Positions 25,971 through 32,612 of a stretch of DNA of 64,000 nt are shown here, piece after piece. Source of the stretch: Oenococcus sp. UCMA 16435 (lineage in GTDB: Bacteria; Bacillota; Bacilli; Lactobacillales; Lactobacillaceae); NCBI GenBank assembly GCA_004010835.2, contig CP030868.2, positions 310,001 to 374,000 of the forward strand, written 5' to 3'. The notes under the pieces are model-generated. The model saw nothing but the letters and a program-made list of their open reading frames with translations, searched no databases and was not told the DNA's origin. Both the position numbers and the translations under genes were made by a program. Within the stretch, counting starts at the first letter, position 1; every line of letters begins with the position of its first letter.

Positions 25971-26525
25971 TTAATTGAGCAATCTGTTCAACTCTTCATA
26001 GACTATTGGCAATTTAGTAATATTATCGCGATCAATAAAATGTTTGCCCATAGGCATCAAAATGGATTTACAGTTAATATGTCTGGCCAAGGTTTGCGAA
26101 TAAGGAAATGGCACAATATCGTCATCAAAAGCAGAAATAACTACAGCCTGATTAATTTTCGGCAGAATCTTAGCATAATTCAGCGGACAATCGGCGAATT
26201 CATCCAGTTCCGGTAAAGCGTAGCTTTTTTCGTCAAAGCCTGAAACCAAAATCAGATTAACATTACTAACACGATGTTGCTGGATAAAACGTAAAGCTTC
26301 AATACAACCCAAGCTGTGCCCGACCAACGTTAAACCATCCACTTCAGAAATTTGTTCATTGCAATATTTGTCCCATTCAGATACTTGGGGATGTGGTGAA
26401 TTGGGCATTTTTTAAAACCTCAATCGACACATTCATTTTTTTCTTTAGCATTTTTTTAACCATGGGTGCCATTCGGATGTCGGACTGGAATTATATCCTT
26501 GAATTAAGTAAACTCTTTTGCTCAT
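25971..26525 (-). pseudogene. RBBP9/YdeN-family serine hydrolase, interrupted by a frameshift
   Basis: The intact-looking part (25971-26408) has the catalytic serine in GHSLGCIEA, the aspartate in SAFDDDIVPF and the histidine in GKHFIDRDN. The missing N-terminus is encoded just upstream in another frame: ATG at 26525 after AAAGGAAAC gives MSKRVYLIQGYNSSPTSEWH and continues to VSIEVLK, which should join MPNSPHP. The join lies in a run of six T at 26408-26413, where one base too many shifts the frame. It is a broken gene, a phase-variable one or a sequencing error. Confidence 0.8.
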
Positions 26526-26612
26526 TAAGGTTGTTTCCTTTGCATTATTGTTTTGACATTAGAAAATGTTTAACTTGACTAAAAGACACTTTGGCAATTG
26601 AATGAAACGAAA

Positions 26613-26855
26613 TTATTCCACAATCTTATAGAGATCAAGGATTTGCCCGGTGTTATTCACTACTTCGCCAGTCTCTTCATCGATATAAGCATAGAAATTA
26701 AAATGATACTTAACTGCTAGTTTTTGCATGGCAATAATAAAATCAATTTCTTCTAAATTGGTTAGAGATAATAATTCATTATATTCAATTGCATGTCCTT
26801 TAGTTCTTAAGGGAAGCTTTTTAATGGTTTGGATAATTACCTGTTCAGCTGTCAT
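26613..26855 (-). CDS. Small SOS-controlled protein of unknown function, 80 residues
   Basis: Starts MTAEQVIIQTIKKLPLRTKG; the family is not recognised. The N-terminal half is helical and the C-terminal half (HFNFYAYIDEETGEVVNNTG) forms strands. Its promoter contains a LexA-type operator between -35 and -10, and the -10 box ends six bases before the ATG, so the mRNA is predicted to be leaderless and DNA-damage inducible. No ribosome site is present. Nearby genes give no hint of function. Confidence 0.7.
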   Translation of the reverse strand: MTAEQVIIQTIKKLPLRTKGHAIEYNELLSLTNLEEIDFIIAMQKLAVKYHFNFYAYIDEETGEVVNNTGQILDLYKIVE

Positions 26856-26861
26856 AGATTA

Positions 26862-26890
26862 ATTATACGAACAGGTGTTCGGGAGAGCAA
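26862..26890 (-). promoter_or_regulatory. SOS promoter with LexA (Cheo-type) box
   Basis: On the minus strand TTGCTC (26890-26885), a 17-base spacer and TATAAT (26867-26862). The spacer contains CGAACAGGTGTTCG (26868-26881, plus-strand reading), which fits the Gram-positive LexA consensus CGAACRNRYGTTYC in all but the last base. LexA bound here would block RNA polymerase. Confidence 0.8.
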
Positions 26891-27019
26891 GGATAAAAAA
26901 ATTATTTATTGATCTTTAAACGGCTTCAGCATCTCCCTTTTCTCTTTATTTTTATTATTTATCTAAATATGTAAGAAAGAATATTTCTCAGACTAAACCA
27001 TCGATATAAATCTTTATTT

Positions 27020-27778
27020 TTAAAACAAGGTTTTAAAACCTAATAAGACCAAAAAAAATGCAATTACTGGTTTAATATATTTACCAACTTTACTCTTAGT
27101 CAACCTTGTTAACAATCTAGGACCAATAGCCGCCCCGATTAAGGCCCCAACCATTAAACTAATACCGGCATTCCAATCAACTTGGCTTCCTACAATATGA
27201 AAGACAGTTCCAATTGCCGACATGAATACGAGTACGTAGGCTGAAGTTGCTACAGCATTCACAGTTGACAGGCCTATTAAAAAGAGACCGGCAATAATTG
27301 GAGCGCCACCACTCATTCCAGCAACTCCAACCATTAAGCCACCAATGATACCGAATATGCCAGCTTTAAACCGGTCTTTTCGATTAATTTGCTTCGACAT
27401 AACAGGATCAACCTGTGATTTCTGTTTTTGGAACAGCATATTAATACCAAGTAAAATTAAAATAATTCCAACTATCCATTTATATAAATTATCCGGAATA
27501 TAAGAAGAAATTAATGAACCGATAATGACCGCTGGAATTGCTGTGATAAGCATCTGATTTCCCAATCTCGTCTTAATCGTTCCTTGCCGATAATAAGTCC
27601 AAACTCCTAAAATTAAAGATGGTAAGACTGTCACTAGTGACGTAGAAGCTGCTGTGGATGCATTCAAGCCAACTACCCCCGTCAAAATTCCTAAATAAAT
27701 AGCCGCACCACCACCACCAAATAAAATCACAAAGGTACCAACGATTAATCCAATAACAATTAAAAATACAACGTTCAT
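27020..27778 (-). CDS. TauE/SafE-family membrane transporter
   Basis: A 252-residue protein with about eight membrane helices in two related halves. GGGGAAIYLGILTGVVGLNASTAASTSL and GGLMVGVAGMSGGAPIIAGLFLIGL are the paired family motifs. Members export sulfite, sulfoacetate or related anions, or carry unknown substrates. AAAGGAG precedes the ATG. The gene is divergent from a TetR regulator, which probably controls it. Confidence 0.88.
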   Translation of the reverse strand: MNVVFLIVIGLIVGTFVILFGGGGAAIYLGILTGVVGLNASTAASTSLVTVLPSLILGVWTYYRQGTIKTRLGNQMLITAIPAVIIGSLISSYIPDNLYKWIVGIILILLGINMLFQKQKSQVDPVMSKQINRKDRFKAGIFGIIGGLMVGVAGMSGGAPIIAGLFLIGLSTVNAVATSAYVLVFMSAIGTVFHIVGSQVDWNAGISLMVGALIGAAIGPRLLTRLTKSKVGKYIKPVIAFFLVLLGFKTLF

Positions 27779-27947
27779 TTCAAAATCTCCTTTTTCTATA
27801 AAAGCCTTAAAACAATCGGAAAATAAGCAGCCAGAATGGTATAAAAATTCAATAATCGTTATTATTTATTTGGTGGAGCTCACTCTTAGAGCTGCTTTTA
27901 AGTTGTTTATAAATGTAAGTGCTAATTTTCAAAGATTGGATAATCAT

Positions 27948-27995
27948 ACATTTACAATGTGTAATTATAAATGATAATATGTAATTGTCAATTAC
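27948..27995. promoter_or_regulatory. Candidate operators in the tauE/tetR intergenic region
   Basis: Two palindromes lie upstream of the TetR gene: ACATT-TAC-AATGT (27948-27960) and GTAATTG-T-CAATTAC (27981-27995). The second directly follows a GATAAT -10 element, so a bound repressor would block the tetR promoter. Autoregulation and control of tauE are inferred. Confidence 0.55.
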
Positions 27996-28021
27996 CATCA
28001 TTTAATTAAGGAGATTTTTAT

Positions 28022-28603
28022 ATGCCACATCAAATTTTGACATCTGAAAAAATTGTTCAGGCCGGCGTGAACATAATCGAAGCTGATAAAGTTTTGACAT
28101 TTTCAACGATTGCTCACAATTTAGGTACACATTCTCAAGCATTATATGTGTATTTCGATAACCAAAAACAATTAAGTTACGCCATAGTTGGCTGGGCGGT
28201 TACTCAAGTAATAGAATCATTGAAGACCAAGGTATTCGGTCATTCTGGAAAACAAGCGATAATTATTTTTGCAACAGAACTTAGATCAATAGCATTAAAG
28301 CATATACAATTAAGCCGTTTTGTTTTGACTGTACAAAGAGACGACCAAAATCCAGAAGTTCAAACTGCTTTTGAAAATTTGCGTGATCTCTTGCATCGAC
28401 TGATTAATAGTATTTTTTATGATTCGGATAACCGTATCCTAGCTAGCCGTTGTATACGTGACTTAATAGTTGGCGATATTTTAAATGTTGGTAGCGGTTG
28501 GTTTGCGGATCCTACAATTTCTCCGGACGATAGTTTTCAAGAATCGCTTAACTTGTGTTTGACAATAATTATTCAGAATGAAAACAAAAATAAAAATAAG
28601 TGA
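28022..28603 (+). CDS. TetR/AcrR-family transcriptional regulator
   Basis: A 193-residue regulator. The N-terminal helix-turn-helix (about 25-55) reads LTFSTIAHNLGTHSQALYVYF; the rest is the all-helical ligand and dimerisation domain, of the WHG type. AAGGAG lies before the ATG. It is divergent from the TauE transporter gene with palindromic operators between them. The effector is unknown. Confidence 0.88.
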   Translation: MPHQILTSEKIVQAGVNIIEADKVLTFSTIAHNLGTHSQALYVYFDNQKQLSYAIVGWAVTQVIESLKTKVFGHSGKQAIIIFATELRSIALKHIQLSRFVLTVQRDDQNPEVQTAFENLRDLLHRLINSIFYDSDNRILASRCIRDLIVGDILNVGSGWFADPTISPDDSFQESLNLCLTIIIQNENKNKNK

Positions 28604-28936
28604 GATAGATTCCATTCGAAATCATTTAAAACTATATTAACGACTAGTACGATAAATTTTCTCATGGCTGCTTAATAATAATTAGATCCAAAGCTTAATA
28701 TAAAAAACACCCACCAGTAATTACCAAATGCTGCTCAACATCTCTCGCAACCAGATAAAGCCCTTTATAACGGTCATTTTGAAAAACGAGGAAAAAGCAG
28801 GCTGCGCAAATCTAGGTTAATTAGTGCGGAATATCATGTCTTAGTTGCTAGACAAGAATATGCTTTCAGATCATACTTTGTTGTGTAAAATATTAAATTT
28901 ACACATTTAAAAACTGAAGAAAAGAGAAAATAAGAA
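28604..28936. other. Intergenic region with an open-frame remnant and an XRE operator
   Basis: From about 28716 to 28888 a plus-strand frame with no start reads NAAQHLSQPDKALYNGHFEK and on to FRSYFVV; no family is recognised and it may be a relic. The right end carries the inverted repeat described for the XRE gene. Confidence 0.4.
28882..28905 (+). promoter_or_regulatory. Inverted repeat operator upstream of the XRE regulator
   Basis: TGTGTAAA (28882-28889), 8 bases, TTTACACA (28898-28905): a perfect 8-bp inverted repeat covering a TAAAAT -10-like element, 31 bases before the XRE start. It is the expected form of an autoregulatory site. Confidence 0.6.
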
Positions 28937-29305
28937 ATGTCCAAATTCCCAGAACAGTTAAAAAAATACCGTAATAAAAAAAGCCTGTCCCAAGAAGATT
29001 TGGCAGGAAAATTATTTATCTCTCGTCAAGCCATCTCTAAATGGGAAAGTGGCGAAGGAACACCCGACTTGAATAATCTAATTAAATTATCTGAGCTTTT
29101 AGACGTGAGTTTGGATACTTTGGTGATAGGTACCGAAGAACAGAAGTCCAAAGTAGATAGTCAATCATTTTCATTTGATCCAACCAGAGGTATTTATAAA
29201 AGAAAATACGGTCAAATGAATGTTTGGGATTTTCTAGCTCGGTTTTGGTGGTTAATATTTCCAGTTGGAGCTTTTATTGCCTGGATTATAAGAGGCGGAA
29301 ACTAG
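28937..29305 (+). CDS. XRE-family regulator with a C-terminal membrane helix
   Basis: A 122-residue protein. The Cro/C1 helix-turn-helix (about 5-62) reads LSQEDLAGKLFISRQAISKW then ESGEGTPDLNNLIKLSELLDVSLDTL. The C-terminus has a short linker and one membrane helix (FWWLIFPVGAFIAWII, about 103-118). A membrane-attached repressor of this build is common in Lactobacillales. A perfect inverted repeat precedes it. The ribosome site is weak (AAGAG). Confidence 0.85.
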   Translation: MSKFPEQLKKYRNKKSLSQEDLAGKLFISRQAISKWESGEGTPDLNNLIKLSELLDVSLDTLVIGTEEQKSKVDSQSFSFDPTRGIYKRKYGQMNVWDFLARFWWLIFPVGAFIAWIIRGGN

Positions 29306-29363
29306 AGTTTAAATTAAATCTTTCGTAGAAATATTTAATCTCACCTTCATCTTACTTTCATAT

Positions 29364-29510
29364 TTAATGCATAGTCATTCCGCAAATAGCTTTGGCTGCT
29401 TGCTTTAATTTATTATTGGCGTGCTCATCATTAACCGCTTCAGATTTTTTACGTAAATTAAAAGTAATCGCAAATAGGATGATTGACAGCAGCAAATAAA
29501 ATATATGCAT
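29364..29510 (-). CDS. Small membrane-anchored protein, 48 residues
   Basis: Starts MHIFYLLLSIILFAITFNLR: one N-terminal membrane helix, then a charged helical tail (KKSEAVNDEHANNKLKQAAKAI). The ribosome site is poor (GAAG). It is divergent from the DUF3892 gene at 29544, with 33 bases between the starts. Coding potential is plausible from the clear helix-tail layout; no family recognised. Confidence 0.45.
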   Translation of the reverse strand: MHIFYLLLSIILFAITFNLRKKSEAVNDEHANNKLKQAAKAICGMTMH

Positions 29511-29543
29511 GTTTACTTCAATAAAAATTTGTAAAATTAAAGT

Positions 29544-29870
29544 ATGGTAAAAAAGAAAGCAAAACTTAAAAGAGAAATAGTCGCTGTTAAATTGTTTGTA
29601 GATTCAAAAGGAAACAAAAGAGTCGCTGCAGTGGAACTTTCTAATCCAAGAATAACAAAGGATTATCGAATAAGTTACCTTGAAAGTGTCTACGAAATAG
29701 CTGATGAAATAAAAAATAATGTTGGCTATTTTTATATTGATCCTTCTAAACAAAAGAAAGCAAATAAAGTTAAAGTCGTTACCAAAAAAAATCCAAAGAA
29801 AAGCTATATAGTAACCAAGGACAGCAACTCGGAAAACGACAATCTTTTAAAACTCCCACATTTCCAATAA
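29544..29870 (+). CDS. DUF3892 domain protein, paralogue
   Basis: A 108-residue paralogue of the protein at 25258: opening REIVAVKLFVDSKGNKRVAA, a central IKNNVGYFYIDP and the closing SENDNLLKLPHF motif, with an extra basic insert (about 72-88). It has no ribosome site; TAAAAT (29532-29537) ends six bases before the ATG, so a leaderless mRNA is predicted. Function unknown. Confidence 0.75.
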   Translation: MVKKKAKLKREIVAVKLFVDSKGNKRVAAVELSNPRITKDYRISYLESVYEIADEIKNNVGYFYIDPSKQKKANKVKVVTKKNPKKSYIVTKDSNSENDNLLKLPHFQ

Positions 29871-30291
29871 TAAAAACCAGCCTTTACTAAATTCTTCAAA
29901 CCTTCAATCTTTCGTTATATATAAGAATTACAAACACAAAAGACAAAATATTTAATCAAACAAAATTAATAAGAATTTGGATTATTTGACAAAAAAATAT
30001 ATATTAAATCAGTTGTCTATTATGTCTTAAGGTATACACTTCAATACTGTTAATCCACAATGTTTCTATTAAATATACTTAAGTGAGCGTTTGGGACATG
30101 CGAATATTGCAATCACCAAATCTGTCTATGCTGATCTACTGGATGATCGCAAATAAGAAGAAAGCAAGATCGTGAACATTTTTTAGTGTGATAATTTGTA
30201 CCAAATATTTAAAACTAATCAAAAGAAACGATAAAATTTAAATAGTTTAAAAAATGTCTATAAACCCTAGTATAACAACGTTCGAACAAAC
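29871..30291. other. Region next to tRNA-Leu with integrase relic
   Basis: AT-rich stretch between a DUF3892 gene and the tRNA terminator. The only recognisable item is the integrase C-terminus at 30073-30156. No copy of the tRNA 3' end was found by eye, so the second attachment site is missing or outside the window. Confidence 0.55.
30073..30156 (+). pseudogene. C-terminal fragment of a phage-type tyrosine integrase
   Basis: A 27-codon frame ending in a stop: SERLGHANIAITKSVYADLL followed by DDRK. LGHANI with the tyrosine in KSVYADLL matches the catalytic C-terminus of tyrosine recombinases of Gram-positive phages (the LGH and Y residues). The rest of the gene is gone. It lies 176 bases beyond the 3' end of tRNA-Leu, the place where an integrase would be left by an element inserted at that tRNA. 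Confidence 0.75.
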
Positions 30292-30325
30292 AAAAAGCTC
30301 TATATCAACTTTTGTCAATATAGAA
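30292..30325 (-). terminator. Terminator of tRNA-Leu
   Basis: Minus-strand hairpin of 12 pairs (three G-U), arms 30314-30325 and 30298-30309, loop AAAA, followed by TTTTT. It starts 7 bases after the tRNA. Confidence 0.75.
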
Positions 30326-30331
30326 CCTAAA

Positions 30332-30415
30332 TGCCCCAAACAGGAGTCGAACCTGCACGAGATTTCTCTCACAGCGACCTGAACGCTGCGCGTCTGCCAA
30401 TTCCGCCATTGGGGC
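30332..30415 (-). tRNA. tRNA-Leu, anticodon CAG
   Basis: 84-nt tRNA with a long variable arm. The acceptor stem GCCCCAA pairs with TTGGGGC, the discriminator is A, the D-arm is GCGGAATTGGCAGACGC, the anticodon stem-loop is CAGCG-TTCAGGT-CGCTG (anticodon CAG, reads CUG), and the T-arm contains GGTTCGACTCC. CCA is not encoded. Confidence 0.95.
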
Positions 30416-30470
30416 TTAAATGAATGCGACTAATCTATTATCGCAAAAAACTAGTCAAAAGTTCAAATTT

Positions 30471-30481
30471 TTTGCTATGAT
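30471..30481 (+). promoter_or_regulatory. Extended -10 promoter of mscL
   Basis: TGCTATGAT (30473-30481) is an extended -10 element, 34 bases upstream of the mscL start. The -35 region is poor. Confidence 0.5.
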
Positions 30482-30515
30482 TTTCAAGAAAGTTTTTTTA
30501 GGGGGAGAAATTTAA

Positions 30516-30905
30516 ATGTTAAATGAATTTAAGCAGTTTATTATGCGTGGAAACGCAATAGACTTAGCTGTTGGGGTTGTTATGGGAGCTGCTTTTACCA
30601 ATATCGTTAACTCAATCGTTACGAATCTGATTGGTCCGATTATTGGTATATTCGCCGGCGCAGTTGATTTATCATCGCTTAAATTCTCAGTTGGTACAGC
30701 CGTTTTCAAATATGGAGCTGTTTTAAATCAAGTGATCAACTTTATTATCGTTGGTTTTATAATCTTCTTGATTATAAAGGGCATCAATAAATTCTTTAAA
30801 AAGAACGAAAAAAAAGAGGATGCCGAAGCTGAATCAGAAGTTAAAATATTGACCGACATTAGAGAAGAATTAAAAAAATCTAATCAATCTGCGAACGAAG
30901 TTTAA
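30516..30905 (+). CDS. mscL: Large-conductance mechanosensitive channel MscL
   Basis: A 129-residue homopentameric membrane channel that opens on osmotic downshock. The N-terminal FKQFIMRGNAIDLAVGVVMG with the gate helix, the second helix VINFIIVGFIIFLIIKGINK and the C-terminal charged bundle (EVKILTDIREELK) are all present; the length is normal. AGGGGGAG precedes the ATG. Single-gene unit between tRNA-Leu and the nucleoside kinase. Confidence 0.97.
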   Translation: MLNEFKQFIMRGNAIDLAVGVVMGAAFTNIVNSIVTNLIGPIIGIFAGAVDLSSLKFSVGTAVFKYGAVLNQVINFIIVGFIIFLIIKGINKFFKKNEKKEDAEAESEVKILTDIREELKKSNQSANEV

Positions 30906-30931
30906 AGATCGTATAATTTTTATAATATTTT

Positions 30932-30957
30932 AAAGCGCCGCTAAGACGCTTTTTGTA
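30932..30957 (+). terminator. Terminator of mscL
   Basis: AAAGCG (30932-30937) paired with CGCTTT (30947-30952), loop of 9, followed by TTTG. A short but GC-cored stem. Confidence 0.6.
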
Positions 30958-30979
30958 TACAACAATTTTATTTTTATTA

Positions 30980-31000
30980 AAAATCCACAGACTTATCCAC
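30980..31000. promoter_or_regulatory. Paired DnaA-box-like sequences
   Basis: AAATCCACA (30980-30988) and TTATCCACC (30992-31000) match the DnaA box TTATCCACA in 7 and 8 of 9 positions, same orientation, 12 bases apart. They lie 60 bases before the deoxynucleoside kinase start. Confidence 0.35.
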
Positions 31001-31059
31001 CCATTTTTGTTCCCCTAGATGCTAAATTAGCTAAAGATAAATTGTGAAAGTGGGGAAAC

Positions 31060-31719
31060 ATGGTGATAATAACAGCAGGAATGATTGGTGTAGGGAAAAC
31101 AACATTAACAAAGTTGATCTCCGAACACTTAGGTACAGAGCCATTTTATGAGCCGGTAGCGGACAATCCAGTTTTGCCTTTATATTACTCGGATCCCAAA
31201 CAATATGGCTTCTTACTCCAAATTTATTTCTTAAATCGACGATTCAGCATGATCAAAGCAGCCTTAGCCGATGACAACAACGTTTTAGATCGTTCAATAT
31301 ATGAAGATGCCCTTTTTACAGAACAAAACCATTTAGATGGAAATATTTCTGACCAGGAAATGAGTGTATATAATGAACTCTTAAATAATATGATGTCCGA
31401 ATTGAAAGGTTTAAAGAAAAAAGCTCCTGACTTGATGATTTATGCAGATACCGATTTTGAGACAATTCTGTATCGAATTAAAAAACGAGCACGTCCTTAC
31501 GAACAATTCGATAATAATCCGACTCTTCGCGATTACTATCACAAAATGTGGGCCGCTTATAAGCAATGGTATGAAGAATACGATAAATCTCCTAAAATGA
31601 AAATCGATTTGCAACGTTGGAATTTAGAAGATCCAAAAAACCAAAAAGTTGTTCTATCAATGATTGACGATAAACTCGCTGATCTGCGTGGAAAATCTTT
31701 TAGGATGAGAATCGCCTAA
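31060..31719 (+). CDS. Deoxynucleoside kinase (dAK/dGK family)
   Basis: A 219-residue cytoplasmic enzyme that phosphorylates deoxyadenosine and/or deoxyguanosine with ATP for dNTP salvage. The P-loop GMIGVGKTT (7-15), EPVADNPVLP (31-40), the catalytic DRSIYED (77-83) and the lid arginines in IKKRARPYEQ are present. Lactobacilli often carry a tandem dAK/dGK pair; here there is only one gene. A promoter region with two DnaA-like boxes precedes it and a strong terminator follows. Confidence 0.9.
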   Translation: MVIITAGMIGVGKTTLTKLISEHLGTEPFYEPVADNPVLPLYYSDPKQYGFLLQIYFLNRRFSMIKAALADDNNVLDRSIYEDALFTEQNHLDGNISDQEMSVYNELLNNMMSELKGLKKKAPDLMIYADTDFETILYRIKKRARPYEQFDNNPTLRDYYHKMWAAYKQWYEEYDKSPKMKIDLQRWNLEDPKNQKVVLSMIDDKLADLRGKSFRMRIA

Positions 31720-31734
31720 ATAGTTTAAAGCATT

Positions 31735-31762
31735 AAAAAAAGCTTGTTAACAAGCTTTTTTT
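31735..31762. terminator. Bidirectional terminator between the kinase and uppP
   Basis: Perfect palindrome: seven A, GCTTG, loop TTAA, CAAGC, seven T. It serves both convergent genes. Confidence 0.93.
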
Positions 31763-31765
31763 AAT

Positions 31766-32602
31766 TTAATTAATTATGCCAATGGTACCAAGAATAATAA
31801 CTAAAATACCAAGAATTATGCGGTACCAACCAAAGACTTTAAAATCATGGGTCTGAATAAACTTTAGTAACCATTTGATAACGATATAAGCAACTACAAA
31901 CGAAACAAACATGCCGACTAACAAGATAACAATCTGTTCCCCACTAAACATTCCATGAGAGTGAAGATAGCTCCCAATCTTAAGAACCGAAACGCCAAGC
32001 ATAGTTGGAATTGACAGGAAAAAAGAAAATTCCGCAGCAGCTTCACGACTAACACCAATTGAAAGTCCGCCAAGAATAGTCGCGCCAGAACGTGAAGTTC
32101 CCGGCACAATACTCAAAACTTGAAAAAAACCAATTTTTAAAACATCACCAAAAGTTAAATGATTAACAGTTCTAACTCTCGGTCTCTTATTTTTTTGATA
32201 ATTCTCGATGAAAATAAAAGCAATTCCATAAACAATCAGAGCGATTGAGACAACTAACCAATTCATTAAATGTTTGTCCATCCAATCATTAAGCAAAAAT
32301 CCTATCACAATTGAAGGGATCACTCCAACAACAACTTTTACCCAAGTTGCCCAAATATTAAAACGCTGTTTTTCTGTTTTATCGCTTCCAAAGGGCCACA
32401 ATCTTTTCCAATAAAGCAGAACAACTGCAATTATTGCTCCTAATTGGATCACATATTCAAAAGTTGTCGTGAAATCTTTATTAGAAGAGATTTTAACAAA
32501 CTGGTCAACGATAATTAGATGGCCGGTTGAAGAAATCGGTAAGAATTCAGTAACTCCTTCGACGATTCCTAAAATAATTGCTTTTAAAATTCCAAAAAAC
32601 AT
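31766..32602 (-). CDS. uppP: Undecaprenyl-diphosphatase (UppP/BacA)
   Basis: A 278-residue membrane enzyme that removes a phosphate from undecaprenyl diphosphate so that the lipid carrier of cell-wall synthesis can be reused; overproduction gives bacitracin resistance. Both conserved motifs are intact: EGVTEFLPISSTGH (15-28) and PGTSRSG (166-172). AAGGGG precedes the ATG. It follows pepV and the flippase gene on the same strand with a 10-base gap, so it is likely in one transcript with them. Confidence 0.96.
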   Translation of the reverse strand: MFFGILKAIILGIVEGVTEFLPISSTGHLIIVDQFVKISSNKDFTTTFEYVIQLGAIIAVVLLYWKRLWPFGSDKTEKQRFNIWATWVKVVVGVIPSIVIGFLLNDWMDKHLMNWLVVSIALIVYGIAFIFIENYQKNKRPRVRTVNHLTFGDVLKIGFFQVLSIVPGTSRSGATILGGLSIGVSREAAAEFSFFLSIPTMLGVSVLKIGSYLHSHGMFSGEQIVILLVGMFVSFVVAYIVIKWLLKFIQTHDFKVFGWYRIILGILVIILGTIGIIN

Positions 32603-32612
32603 ATTTTTCCCC

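Noticed and set aside
28731..28830. 31-codon frame MLLNISRNQIKPFITVILKN...
   Set aside because: No ribosome site and a different frame gives a longer protein-like stretch; left as unassigned sequence.
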